Position numbers and translations under genes: made by a program
Shown: piece by piece, positions 1 to 8,120 of the stretch
Numbering within the stretch: the first letter of the stretch is position 1
Layout of the letters: each line of letters starts with the position of its first letter
From: JBFXAN01 sp050184225
GTDB taxonomy: Bacteria; Chloroflexota; Dehalococcoidia; CAUJGQ01
Length of the DNA: 52,731 nt
Assembly: GCA_050184225.1 (NCBI GenBank)
Contig: JBFXAN010000027.1
Coordinates: forward strand, 1-52,731
Direction of reading: 5' to 3'
Notes under the pieces: generated by a model
The model's database searches: none
What the model was told of the DNA's origin: nothing
The model's input: the letters and a program-made list of their open reading frames with translations, nothing else

Positions 1-4
1 CCGA

Positions 5-178
5 TCACGGTCGAATGCAAGCAGCCATGGTGGTGGCGCCCGCCGCAGCCGGCAGGGCACCGACGTCGGTCCGGCGAAGCAGACTGAACGTGCGGCCCGC
101 GGCAGGCATTTGGTGATTGAGGTTGGAGGGGAGGCGGGCCGCGGCATGGAGCGCGGGGAAGGGCGGGTAGGTAAACAT
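5..178 (-). CDS. small ORF of 57 aa divergent from tetR, unrecognised
   Basis: An open frame of 57 codons starts at an ATG at 178 and reaches a TGA near the left edge of the window. A good Shine-Dalgarno AGGAG lies seven bases before the start. A perfect TetR-type palindrome (190-205) lies just upstream, so expression is probably controlled by the neighbouring repressor. The peptide (starting MFTYPPFPALHAA) is rich in Ala and Pro and matches no family I recognise. The other two frames are also open towards the window edge, so the real gene could be longer through a frameshift or another start. The promoter context is convincing; the protein itself is not established. Confidence 0.35.
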   Translation of the reverse strand: MFTYPPFPALHAAARLPSNLNHQMPAAGRTFSLLRRTDVGALPAAAGATTMAACIRP

Positions 179-189
179 CGAGGAACTCC

Positions 190-205
190 TAGTGAATATT
201 CACTA
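190..205. promoter_or_regulatory. TetR operator copy 1 (perfect 16-bp palindrome)
   Basis: TAGTGAATATTCACTA is a perfect palindrome just ahead of the Shine-Dalgarno sequence of the leftward small ORF. Two related sites at 261-276 and 946-961 share its half-site, so it is very likely a binding site for the TetR protein encoded at 300-923. Confidence 0.8.
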
Positions 206-260
206 CGTGACGGCGATTGTGTGCCGGTTCGCGGTCAGTCCTGTGCACCGCACCGTAAGA

Positions 261-276
261 TAGTGGCTATTCACTA
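261..276. promoter_or_regulatory. TetR operator copy 2 (imperfect)
   Basis: TAGTGGCTATTCACTA keeps the ATTCACTA half-site intact, with three changes in the other half. It lies 55 bp from copy 1 in the gap between the leftward small ORF and the 3' end of the TetR gene. The pair suggests cooperative binding or control of a leftward promoter in this gap. Confidence 0.7.
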
Positions 277-299
277 TATATTGGGCGAAAAGTGCGGGT

Positions 300-923
300 T
301 CAGGCTGATGTCGCAAGCATCGAGCCGAAGGCGAGCTCGATCATCTGGTCGCAGTCAGCCTCGTACTCCTCAGGCGCCATGCCGATCAGGCGGGTGAGGT
401 CGAGCACATGGCCCATCGCGATGAACATCCAGGCGCCGGCCTCCGGCCGCATGTCCGGCCGAAACGCTCCCTGCTCCTGCCCCCGCGCGATCACTTCGGC
501 GGCGATCGCGCGAACCTCGTCATACGTCCGCCGCGTCACCTCCCGCACATCGTCGTCGTCGGCCTCGGCGATCGCCCGCTGGCGCAGCCGCAGATGGTCG
601 GGGTCCGTCACATGCGCCTCCCGATACCAGGCGCCCATTGCTCGCAGCGCCTCGGCGCCGCTGGTGTGGGTGCCGGCGATCCGGCGAAAGTTGTCGCAGA
701 TGATCGTGTCGCAGCGCTCCAGCGCGGCCAGGTAGAGGTCGCGCTTCGAGTCGAAGTAGCGGTAGATCGTCGGTTCGGCGATACCGGCCTCGCGGGCAAT
801 CTCGGCGGTGCCGGCGGCGCGGTAGGAGTTGCGGCCGAAGACGCGGATCGCGGCGTCGAGCACCGTCTCCCGTCGAACCTCGGCCGCCTGCTTCGGCGCG
901 CGCTTTCCCGATCGAAGGGCCAT
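300..923 (-). CDS. TetR/AcrR family transcriptional repressor
   Basis: A 207-aa one-component regulator. Residues about 16-62 form the TetR_N helix-turn-helix; key pieces are ETVLDAAIRVFG, AGTAEIAREAGI and TIYRYFDSKRDLY. The rest is the helical ligand-binding and dimer domain, which is too divergent to predict a ligand. An in-frame extension upstream exists, but the ATG at 923 is chosen because AGAGGT lies seven bases before it and the operator-promoter sits immediately upstream. Three copies of one palindrome flank the gene, so it probably represses itself and a leftward unit at the window edge. The assignment to TetR is secure; the target genes are unknown. Confidence 0.93.
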   Translation of the reverse strand: MALRSGKRAPKQAAEVRRETVLDAAIRVFGRNSYRAAGTAEIAREAGIAEPTIYRYFDSKRDLYLAALERCDTIICDNFRRIAGTHTSGAEALRAMGAWYREAHVTDPDHLRLRQRAIAEADDDDVREVTRRTYDEVRAIAAEVIARGQEQGAFRPDMRPEAGAWMFIAMGHVLDLTRLIGMAPEEYEADCDQMIELAFGSMLATSA

Positions 924-941
924 GTCATTACCTCTGTCAGA

Positions 942-970
942 ACAATAGTGAATGACCACTAATTTGTCAA
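942..970 (-). promoter_or_regulatory. tetR promoter with operator copy 3 in the spacer
   Basis: Read leftward, TTGACA (970-965) and TATTGT (947-942) are separated by exactly 17 bp, a near-consensus sigma-70-type promoter. Operator copy 3 (946-961, TAGTGAATGACCACTA) occupies the spacer and the first bases of the -10 box. A bound repressor would therefore block RNA polymerase directly, the classic layout of an autorepressed TetR gene. Confidence 0.75.
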
Positions 971-1121
971 CCCAGCCGCGCACCGTGGCCGGACGGCGAC
1001 CACGTCGTGGCGAATCCATACTTTTGGACGGGTCGTGCAAGGACCGGATGTCCCATGCTCGGCCCTTGCTTTCCTGCGAGCATGGAAGCAATCATGGGTC
1101 GCTACGCGACCAGGGTTCGCC

Positions 1122-2423
1122 ATGTGTCGTTCTTTTCAACCGCTTTCCTTCGCGGTGGCCGTTATTGCCGTCGCCATTGGGTTGACTGCCTGCTCTGACC
1201 ACGATCGTGCTGCATCTCCCGCGGCATCGGACGCAACGGTTACGGCCGCGCCGGTGACGATTACCTGGTCGTTTTGGGGTGACGATTGGGAACTCGCCGT
1301 GAATCAACGGATGGCCCGCGCCTTCGAAGCGGAACACCCGGATATCCACGTTGAGATCGTCCATCGACCCTGGTCGCAGTACTTTACCTGGTTGAAAGAG
1401 GAGTGGCGTGACGGCCGATCGCCGGACGTAATGTTTCTCAATTACATTCCTTCCTACGTTGCCATGGGCGAGCTGGAACCGCTCGATCGCTTCGTCAACG
1501 AGGAAGATGCGCTCATGGCCGATTTCTATCCGGCGCTCCTCGCCGGCTTCCGCGCCAACAACCAGCTGTATGGCATGCCCCGAGATAACGACACCAAGGT
1601 GATCTATTTCAATCGCTCCCTCTTCCAGGAAGCAGGCATCGCCCTGCCCGCCGCTGATTGGACCTGGGAGGATCTCCGGCGCACGGCGATCGCGTTGACC
1701 GACCGCGACGACACCGCGCCCCGCTACGGGTTCGGCTTCGAGCCGGATTTCTGGTGGCTGGTCTGGCTGTGGCAGAACGGCGGCGCCGTCGTCGACGACC
1801 CGATGCACCCCACGAAGGTCCTCCTCGATTCCCCGGAGAACGCGGGGGCGCTCCAATTCCTCCAGAATCTGATCCACACCGATCGCGTCACTCCCCCGAT
1901 CGACCAGCTCAACACCGAGGACATGGCAAAACTGTTCCGCGACGGCCGGCTCGCGATGCTCTTCGGCAACCATGCCCTGGTCCCCTGGTTCACCAACACC
2001 GCCGAACTGAGCTGGGATGTGGCGCCGCTGCCGCGCGGTCAGGCCCGTGCCAACGTCGCCGGCGGCGCCGGCTACACGATCAGCCGGCGCTCGGAGCAGA
2101 AGGATGCCGCCTGGAAACTCGTGCGATTCCTCTCCGGCCAGAAGGCGCAGGCGATTCTCACCGAATCCGGACTGATCACCCCGGCCCGCCGCTCCGTCCG
2201 CGAGGACAACATCTTCATTCGCCAGCAGTCCTATGATGCGCCCGTGTTTGTCGCCGAGACCGAGCACGGCCGGCCCGTGCCGAACTTTCCCGGCGTCACC
2301 GAGATGGAACGCGTGATCGACGAGGGTCTGGCCCCGGTCTGGCGCGGCGAGCGCCCGGCGGCGGAGGTGCTCGGCGAACTCGTCCCGAAGGTGGAAGAGG
2401 CGATTGGACTGGACGGCTCGTGA
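1122..2423 (+). CDS. sugar ABC transporter-type solute-binding lipoprotein
   Basis: A 433-aa extracellular solute-binding protein of family 1, the maltose/oligosaccharide-binding type. A lipoprotein signal peptide ends in the lipobox LTAC with the acylated cysteine at residue 24, so the protein is probably membrane-anchored outside the cytoplasmic membrane. Typical features follow: ITWSFWGDDWE at the mature N-terminus, SPDVMFLN, and GMPRDNDTKVIYFNRSLFQEAG. The ATG at 1122 is chosen because it places the signal peptide at the very N-terminus; the ribosome-binding site is weak. No permease or ATPase gene is adjacent. The next gene, 46 bp downstream, is a sensor kinase, so a sensory role besides transport is possible. 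The substrate is not predictable. Confidence 0.88.
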   Translation: MCRSFQPLSFAVAVIAVAIGLTACSDHDRAASPAASDATVTAAPVTITWSFWGDDWELAVNQRMARAFEAEHPDIHVEIVHRPWSQYFTWLKEEWRDGRSPDVMFLNYIPSYVAMGELEPLDRFVNEEDALMADFYPALLAGFRANNQLYGMPRDNDTKVIYFNRSLFQEAGIALPAADWTWEDLRRTAIALTDRDDTAPRYGFGFEPDFWWLVWLWQNGGAVVDDPMHPTKVLLDSPENAGALQFLQNLIHTDRVTPPIDQLNTEDMAKLFRDGRLAMLFGNHALVPWFTNTAELSWDVAPLPRGQARANVAGGAGYTISRRSEQKDAAWKLVRFLSGQKAQAILTESGLITPARRSVREDNIFIRQQSYDAPVFVAETEHGRPVPNFPGVTEMERVIDEGLAPVWRGERPAAEVLGELVPKVEEAIGLDGS

Positions 2424-2469
2424 TGGTAGCTCACCCACAGGCGTGTTCCATCGGGGGTAGACTGCTGCT

Positions 2470-4851
2470 ATGACGCCAGTTCGGCGACTCTTCCGCCGGA
2501 TGAATCCGCGCCGGATGCGCCACAGCATCTCTGCCCGGGTGCTGGGCGGCTTCTTCATCACGATCGCGCTCGCCGTCGCGGTCGCGCTGATCTCGGTCGC
2601 CTACAACATGGATGCCGGCCGCGGCCTGGCCCGGGTGGCCGAGCGCGATCGGGAGATCAGCGCCAACCTCCACGATCTCGAGGTTGCGGTCGAACAGCAG
2701 AGCGGCGCGGTCCAGAGCTACCTGCTCTCCGACGAGGATGAGCGCGACCTGAGCGCGCTGAACGCGGCCCGCGCCCGCTTCGCCGCCGCGCTGGCGGCGC
2801 TCGATAGCCGCCTGCCGGAAGAGCAACGCGGCGAGGCCTGGGCGACGATCATCGAACAGGCGCAGCTCCTCGATGGAATCGCCGATGAGGAGATCGCCCT
2901 CTCCCGGCAGGGGTGGGGCAAGTCGGCGATCTTTCTCTGGCGCACGGAAGGCATCGACACGAGGAACGCCCTCCTTGCCGCCGTCCAGGAGCAGCTGCGC
3001 ATCCACAACGATGCGATCGACGGCGAGATCGAATCTTCACGCGATCAACTGCGATTCAGTTTCGGCGCGTCCCTCGCCCTCGTCCTGCTCGCGGCAGTGA
3101 TCGCGCTGATGATCGGCTTCTCCGTCTCCCGCGCGGTCCGCATTCCGGTGCGCAACCTGATCCGGGTGGCGGGCGCGGTCCGGGCGGGAGACTACAGCGT
3201 CCGCGCGCCGGTCCAGGGCGACGACGAGCTCTCGGTCCTCTCCGGGGCGATCAACACCATGGTCGACAGTCTGCAGGCCTCACGGACCCGGCTGGAGCAG
3301 GCGCTGGCCGAGGCGGAACGCTCGGAGGAACGTTACCGACTGCTGAGTGAGAACGCCACCGACTTGATCTTCACGCTCGACCGTCAGAACCGCTTCACCT
3401 TCATCAACCCGGCCGTCAAGCGGATGCTCGGCTACGACGCCGAGGAATTGGTCGGAACGCCGGCGGTCAACCTGATCACCGTCCAGACCCGGGAGGTGAT
3501 CATTGCCGAAGGCGGCTGGGTGGCGCGGCCGCCGTATACCTTCACCGGCGACATCGAGCTGGTGGCAAAGGATGGCCGCATCGTGCCGGTGGAGGTGAAC
3601 AGCTCCGTCATGCGCCTCGGCGGCGTCTCCGTCGGCATCCAGAGCATCGCCCGCGACATGACGGAACGCTACCGCATGGAGAACGAGCTGCGACGCCTGC
3701 ACACCCAGGACCGACGGCGCGTCGACCAGTTGACCACGCTCAACGAGATGGGACGGCGCATCGCCGAGCTGCAGCCGGTCAACGAGATGTTGCCGCACCT
3801 CGTCCAGATGCTCGGCAACGCCTTCGGCTACCACTATGTCCGCATCCTGCTGGTCGACGAGATCGGCGACCTCGAGACGGCGGCGGCCTGGGGCCCGTCG
3901 GTCGGCGACGAGGCTGAAGGCGGCGGCTCGCCGCTGGCATTGCGGGCGCTACGCGGCGACGCCGGCTTTGTCGCCGGGAGCGGCCGGCCGGAAGACGACG
4001 CTTCGACCCGCTACACGGAGGTCGCCGTGCCGATCAGCACGAAGAGCGGTGTGCTCGGTGTCCTCGACATCCGCGGCGCCGCCGAAAGCGGCCTCGATGA
4101 AAGCGACATCTTCACGCTCCAAACGATCGCCGATCAGGTCGCGGTCGCGATCGAGAACGCCCGCCTCTTCGAGGCCGGCCAGCAACTCGCCGTCTCCGAG
4201 GAGCGAAACCGGCTCGCGCGTGAGTTGCACGACTCCGTTACCCAGGAGCTGTTCTCGATGACGATGATCGCGGGCGCGTTGCCGGCGTTGATCGAGAAAA
4301 AACCGGAGTCCGCCAGCGAGCGGGTCCAGCGGCTGAACGAGCTGGCACGCGGCGCGCTGGCGGAGATGCGGGCGCTGCTGTTCGCGCTCCGGCCCGCCGC
4401 GCTGGCTGAGGAAGGATTGCCCGCCGCGATCGCCAAGCATGCCGCCGCCGTGGAGAGTCGTGAAGGCATCAGTGTGCATCACCATATCGATGGCGAGGGC
4501 CGGCTGCCGCAACCCTGCGAAGAAGCGCTCTATCGCGTGTTCCAAGAAGCGCTGAACAACGTGATCAAACACGCGCACGCCAGCAACGTCTGGGTTAACC
4601 TGACGATCGGTTCCAACGAAACGACCTTGATCGTTCGCGATGATGGCATCGGCCTCGATCCGGCCGCCACCGGCGCGCCCTTCCAAACGATGGGCCTCTC
4701 CAGCATGCGTGAACGGGTGCAAGCCCTGGGTGGAACCTTTACGATTGAAAGCTCGGACGACGCGGGGACCGCCGTGATCGTGACGATCCCGGTCGGCGTC
4801 GACGAACCGGCCGGCGTCCACGCATCGCCGCCACAATTCGACCCTGCTTGA
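2470..4851 (+). CDS. membrane sensor histidine kinase (HAMP-PAS-GAF-HisKA_3)
   Basis: A 793-aa kinase of the NarX/LuxR-partner class. A first membrane helix (about 24-45) is followed by a helical extracytoplasmic sensor of about 150 residues resembling CHASE3/4HB domains, then a second helix (about 198-220). Next come HAMP (221-275), PAS (about 285-400, with NATDLIFTLD and INPAVKRMLGY), GAF (about 425-575), a HisKA_3 dimer/phosphoacceptor domain with ELHDSVTQE (His about 587), and a HATPase domain with EALNNVIKHAHA and DDGIGL. HisKA_3 kinases normally phosphorylate LuxR/NarL-type regulators, but no such gene is nearby. It follows the sugar-binding lipoprotein in the same direction, probably as one operon. 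Confidence 0.93.
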   Translation: MTPVRRLFRRMNPRRMRHSISARVLGGFFITIALAVAVALISVAYNMDAGRGLARVAERDREISANLHDLEVAVEQQSGAVQSYLLSDEDERDLSALNAARARFAAALAALDSRLPEEQRGEAWATIIEQAQLLDGIADEEIALSRQGWGKSAIFLWRTEGIDTRNALLAAVQEQLRIHNDAIDGEIESSRDQLRFSFGASLALVLLAAVIALMIGFSVSRAVRIPVRNLIRVAGAVRAGDYSVRAPVQGDDELSVLSGAINTMVDSLQASRTRLEQALAEAERSEERYRLLSENATDLIFTLDRQNRFTFINPAVKRMLGYDAEELVGTPAVNLITVQTREVIIAEGGWVARPPYTFTGDIELVAKDGRIVPVEVNSSVMRLGGVSVGIQSIARDMTERYRMENELRRLHTQDRRRVDQLTTLNEMGRRIAELQPVNEMLPHLVQMLGNAFGYHYVRILLVDEIGDLETAAAWGPSVGDEAEGGGSPLALRALRGDAGFVAGSGRPEDDASTRYTEVAVPISTKSGVLGVLDIRGAAESGLDESDIFTLQTIADQVAVAIENARLFEAGQQLAVSEERNRLARELHDSVTQELFSMTMIAGALPALIEKKPESASERVQRLNELARGALAEMRALLFALRPAALAEEGLPAAIAKHAAAVESREGISVHHHIDGEGRLPQPCEEALYRVFQEALNNVIKHAHASNVWVNLTIGSNETTLIVRDDGIGLDPAATGAPFQTMGLSSMRERVQALGGTFTIESSDDAGTAVIVTIPVGVDEPAGVHASPPQFDPA

Positions 4852-4911
4852 GCCACGCCTCCGCAACCCGCACAATGACCGGGCGCACCACGCGCGAACG
4901 GAGGCGATCGA

Positions 4912-6027
4912 ATGGTGGTCGAGCCGGCCTCGGCAGGTATGGACGCGGGCGCCCTCGCCGATGTTGAGCGCCTGTTTGACGAGCAGATCGAGCGCGGGCA
5001 ACATCCTGGCGCCGCGCTGGCCGTGTATCGCAACGGCCACCTCGTCTTGAACCGAACGGGGGGCGTCGCCGATCTCGAATCGGGACGGCCGGTCACACCG
5101 GAAACGCTGTTCGTCCTCTTCTCTTCGACGAAGCCGCTCGCCTCGCTGGCCGTGCTCCAACAGATCGATCGCGGCAAGGCGCAGCTGGACGATCCCGTTG
5201 CCGCGCACTGGCCGGAGTTCGGCCGCAATGGCAAGACCGGCGTCACCATCCGCCACATCCTTACCCATCGCGGCGGCTTCCCGGCGACGCCGGCCACGCT
5301 GACCTGGCCGCACTGGCGGAACTGGGACGAGGTTGTCCACGCGATCGAGGAAACAACACCACAGTTCGAGCCGGGAACGGTATCGGCCTATCACGCGCTC
5401 AACCATGGTTGGGTTTGCGCGGAACTGGTCCGCCGCATCGATGGCCGTGACTTCCCCACCTACCTGCACGACGAGATCACCGGTCCGCTGGGCCTGAGCG
5501 ACACCTTCGTCGGATTGCCACCCGAAGAGGAACGGCGGGTCGCCGTCCTCCATGCCATGGAGGATGTCGAAGAACCGGGACGCGGCACGGTGAAGACCTT
5601 CAACCGGCCCGAGGTGCATCAGGCGGTCGTCCCCGCCGGCTGTGGCATCGCCACGGCCCGCGACCTGGCCCGCTTCTACGCGGCGCTGGCGGCGGGTGGG
5701 ACGCTGGACGGCGCGGCGGTGATCGGCCGAGAGACTCTGAACCGCGCCCTCAGCATCGAGATCGATGGCGACACCGACCGCGCGATGAACAGCCCGGTGC
5801 GGCGCGGCCTCGGCTTCAACCTCGGTGGACTCCCCGGACCGAACCGCATGGGCCGCACGAGCACGGAAAACACCTTTGGCCACGGCGGCGCCGGCACGTC
5901 GATCTGCTGGGGCGATACCGATCTCAACCTCGGTTTCGCCTTCATCCCGAACGGCTTCCGCGGACCAAACACGATCGTGCAACGCTGCGAAGAGCTCAGC
6001 GACGCCGTGCGGGCGGCGTGCCAATAG
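4912..6027 (+). CDS. serine hydrolase, beta-lactamase/EstB-type
   Basis: A 371-aa protein of the serine beta-lactamase-like superfamily (class C, EstB-type esterases and D-aminopeptidases). The nucleophile motif SSTK gives Ser71-x-x-Lys74. A tyrosine motif YHALNHG at about 160 corresponds to the YxN element in its esterase form, and HGGAGTS near the C-terminus is the third (KTG-like) element. No signal peptide is visible, so it is probably cytoplasmic, which favours an esterase or amidase over a resistance enzyme. The start at 4912 has GGAG 7-10 bases upstream. It is followed by the large inverted repeat at 6033-6205. The substrate is unknown. Confidence 0.87.
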   Translation: MVVEPASAGMDAGALADVERLFDEQIERGQHPGAALAVYRNGHLVLNRTGGVADLESGRPVTPETLFVLFSSTKPLASLAVLQQIDRGKAQLDDPVAAHWPEFGRNGKTGVTIRHILTHRGGFPATPATLTWPHWRNWDEVVHAIEETTPQFEPGTVSAYHALNHGWVCAELVRRIDGRDFPTYLHDEITGPLGLSDTFVGLPPEEERRVAVLHAMEDVEEPGRGTVKTFNRPEVHQAVVPAGCGIATARDLARFYAALAAGGTLDGAAVIGRETLNRALSIEIDGDTDRAMNSPVRRGLGFNLGGLPGPNRMGRTSTENTFGHGGAGTSICWGDTDLNLGFAFIPNGFRGPNTIVQRCEELSDAVRAACQ

Positions 6028-6032
6028 GCGGA

Positions 6033-6205
6033 CCCCTCCCCCGGCCCCTCCCCCCGCTGACGCGCGGAGCGGGGAGCCTGACGCACCGGGATTACCAGTA
6101 TCCGCATCGCGACGGTCTGGCGGTGGGATGGGAACGCATTGGTAGCATCGTCAGACGAGTGCACCCCGCTCCGCGCGTCAGCGGGGGGAGGGGCCGGGGG
6201 AGGGG
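6033..6205. repeat. 42-bp perfect inverted repeat, GC-rich family
   Basis: Left arm 6033-6074 and right arm 6164-6205 are perfect reverse complements over 42 bp with an 89-bp spacer. The core CCCCTCCCCCGGCCCC recurs in the hairpins at 31333-31386 and 41098-41151, so this is a dispersed family. The right arm ends eight bases before the SDR start codon and contains its only plausible ribosome-binding site, so pairing of the arms could hide that site. Confidence 0.9.
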
Positions 6206-6213
6206 CAAGCCCC

Positions 6214-6987
6214 ATGAACGTTCGAGATCTCTTTGACCTCACCGGCAAGGTTGCAATCGTCACCGGCGGGTCGCGCGGCCTCGGGCTGGAGATCGCCGAG
6301 GGATTGTCCGAAGCGGGCGCGCGCGTTGTGATCACCGGCCGTCGCCGGCAGTGGCTCGACTCCGCCGAGGCTGCTCTCCGCGAGGGCAGTGCTGAGGTGC
6401 TGGCGATTGAGGCGGACGTGGCCGAGCCGGACGGCGTGCGGCGGACGGTCGAGCAGACGATCGACCGCTTCGGCGGGATCGACATCCTCGTCAACAACGC
6501 CGGCCTTTCCTGGGGCGCACCTTCGTTGGAGTTTCCACTGGACAAGTGGCAGATGGTGATCGCCATCAACCTCACCGGTGTGTGGCTGATGAGTCAAGCC
6601 GTCGCGCCCCATCTGATCGCCGGCGGCGGTGGCAAGATCGTCAATGTGAGCTCGATTACGGGACAGATGGGGATGGAGCCGGAGTTGCAGGACACCGTCT
6701 CCTACAATGCCAGTAAGGGCGGCGTCGACGCCCTCACCCGCGACCTCGCGGTGAAGTGGGCGCGGCACAATATCTACGTCAACGCCGTCGCCCCCGGCTA
6801 CTTCCCGACACGGATGACCGATCACCTGCTGAAGACCGTCGAAGACAAGATGACTGCCCTCTCCCCCTTCGGCCGTGTCGGCCGCGACGGCGAACTGAAG
6901 GGCGCTGTCCTCTTCCTCGCCTCCCGCGCGTCCGACTTCGTGACGGGACAGGTGATCAATGTCGATGGCGGGGCATCGATCTGGTGA
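6214..6987 (+). CDS. SDR family NAD(P)-dependent oxidoreductase
   Basis: A 257-aa classical short-chain dehydrogenase, full length for the family. It has the dinucleotide-binding TGGSRGLG near the N-terminus, NNAG, a catalytic Ser at about 146 (NVSSITG), and the Tyr164-x-x-x-Lys168 motif (YNASK). The C-terminal VTGQVINVDGG is typical of gluconate 5-dehydrogenase and 3-oxoacyl-ACP-reductase-like members. The ATG at 6214 is chosen over an upstream in-frame start because the reading frame before it is only repeat sequence. Its Shine-Dalgarno (GAGGGG) lies in the inverted repeat arm. Hydroxyl or keto substrates cannot be predicted. Confidence 0.92.
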   Translation: MNVRDLFDLTGKVAIVTGGSRGLGLEIAEGLSEAGARVVITGRRRQWLDSAEAALREGSAEVLAIEADVAEPDGVRRTVEQTIDRFGGIDILVNNAGLSWGAPSLEFPLDKWQMVIAINLTGVWLMSQAVAPHLIAGGGGKIVNVSSITGQMGMEPELQDTVSYNASKGGVDALTRDLAVKWARHNIYVNAVAPGYFPTRMTDHLLKTVEDKMTALSPFGRVGRDGELKGAVLFLASRASDFVTGQVINVDGGASIW

Positions 6988-7013
6988 GCGGGCCGGCCCT
7001 CACCCCCGGCCCC

Positions 7014-7544
7014 CTACGCGATATGCGTGAAGTCGTGCTTGTCCCAGCCGGGAATATACTGCCGCCAGATCTCGCGCGTCTCCAGGTAGGGATAGAAGGT
7101 GTAGTAGACATGGACGCGCGGGCGCACCGGCTCGCGGGCGAGATGCATCCGCGCCTCTTGTGGCGTCCGCCCTGCCTTGCGGTGGTTGCACGTCTTGCAG
7201 GCGGAAACCAGATTCTCCCAGGTGTGCTTGCCGCCGCGATGGCGGGGCATCACGTGGTCGAGCGTCAGATCCCGGCCGGTCTTGCCGCAGTACTGGCAGG
7301 TATAGCCATCGCGCTGAAACACCTCACGCCGGGTCAAACGCACCTGCGGACGCGGCCGTCGGATCATATGGATCAGCCGAATCACCGATGGGATCGGGAA
7401 GCTCAGCGACGTGGTGTGGAGGGCGCCGAGGCCGTGTTCGAGCACTTCGGCCTTGCCGCGGTCGACCAGCACAAAGGCGCGACGAAAGTTGCAGACGTTG
7501 AGCGGTTCATAGTTCTGATTGAGGACAAGTACGGCAGACTCCAT
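7014..7544 (-). CDS. HNH endonuclease
   Basis: A 176-aa protein of the small bacterial HNH family that begins AVLVLNQNYEPLNV. The nuclease core is in the second half: a zinc-binding CQYCGK, then LDHVMPRHRGG (the metal-binding His), WENLVSACKTCN and HRKAGRTP, giving two CxxC pairs. Family members occur as housekeeping-like single genes; their cellular role is not settled. A longer in-frame start at 7592 exists, but 7544 matches where relatives usually begin. It is convergent with the SDR gene. Confidence 0.9.
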   Translation of the reverse strand: MESAVLVLNQNYEPLNVCNFRRAFVLVDRGKAEVLEHGLGALHTTSLSFPIPSVIRLIHMIRRPRPQVRLTRREVFQRDGYTCQYCGKTGRDLTLDHVMPRHRGGKHTWENLVSACKTCNHRKAGRTPQEARMHLAREPVRPRVHVYYTFYPYLETREIWRQYIPGWDKHDFTHIA

Positions 7545-7687
7545 GAGGGGATATCCTCGGCGCACCAAACCGAACCGATGCTCTGACACCATGGTATCAG
7601 ACCAAATCGGCAGACGGCAGTCGCGGGCGCCGCTCTCGGCCGCACCGTGCCACGCGCCGGACGCTGACGATCACGATGACCGAAGGA

Positions 7688-7951
7688 TCACGGTGGTGTG
7701 CCGCGCCGCCGGATGCGGCGTACGACGAACCAGATCAGCAAAATCGGCAGTCCAAAGACCGTCCCGTAGATGGCGACGATCACGGGAACGAAGAGGAGCA
7801 CGCCACCGACCGCCAGATTGAGGATCAGCAGCAACGCGACGAAGAGGAGCGCGATCCCCAGCCGCGGCCGGCCACGCCGCTCGAGGATCAAACCGACCAA
7901 CGCAACCGCGACCGCGGCGAAGTTATAGAGAACCAGGATCAGGAGATTCAT
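7688..7951 (-). CDS. small membrane protein, three predicted helices
   Basis: 87 aa, almost entirely hydrophobic. Helices lie at about 2-22 (LLILVLYNFAAVAVALVGLI), 31-54 (LGIALLFVALLLILNLAVGG) and 55-78 (FVPVIVAIYGTVFGLPILLIWFVV), with a basic tail RRIRRRGTPP. Codon pattern and hydrophobic periodicity support a real gene. No family is recognised. It sits alone between the HNH gene and the divergent His-rich membrane protein gene. Confidence 0.6.
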   Translation of the reverse strand: MNLLILVLYNFAAVAVALVGLILERRGRPRLGIALLFVALLLILNLAVGGVLLFVPVIVAIYGTVFGLPILLIWFVVRRIRRRGTPP

Positions 7952-8120
7952 GCCCTTCCATTCTCAGCGCCTTATTCGAGCCGTGCAATGAATCGGTTGC
8001 GCCGCCTCAAACGTTTGTAGAATAGATTGACGCGATCCGCCTCCCTTGATACCGTCGCGGCGTCGCCTCAATCGAACGATGCCGCGTGTCAGTTGCCGAT
8101 CGGCAGGGGGAACGTTCACC

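Noticed and set aside
1092..2561. 489-codon leftward frame opposite the solute-binding protein
   Set aside because: It is a GC-rich antisense shadow with no recognisable domain; the forward frame has a signal peptide and family motifs.
3949..6024. 691-codon leftward frame opposite the kinase and hydrolase
   Set aside because: It spans two well-supported forward genes and their gap, has low-complexity Arg/Ala-rich sequence, and shows no motif.
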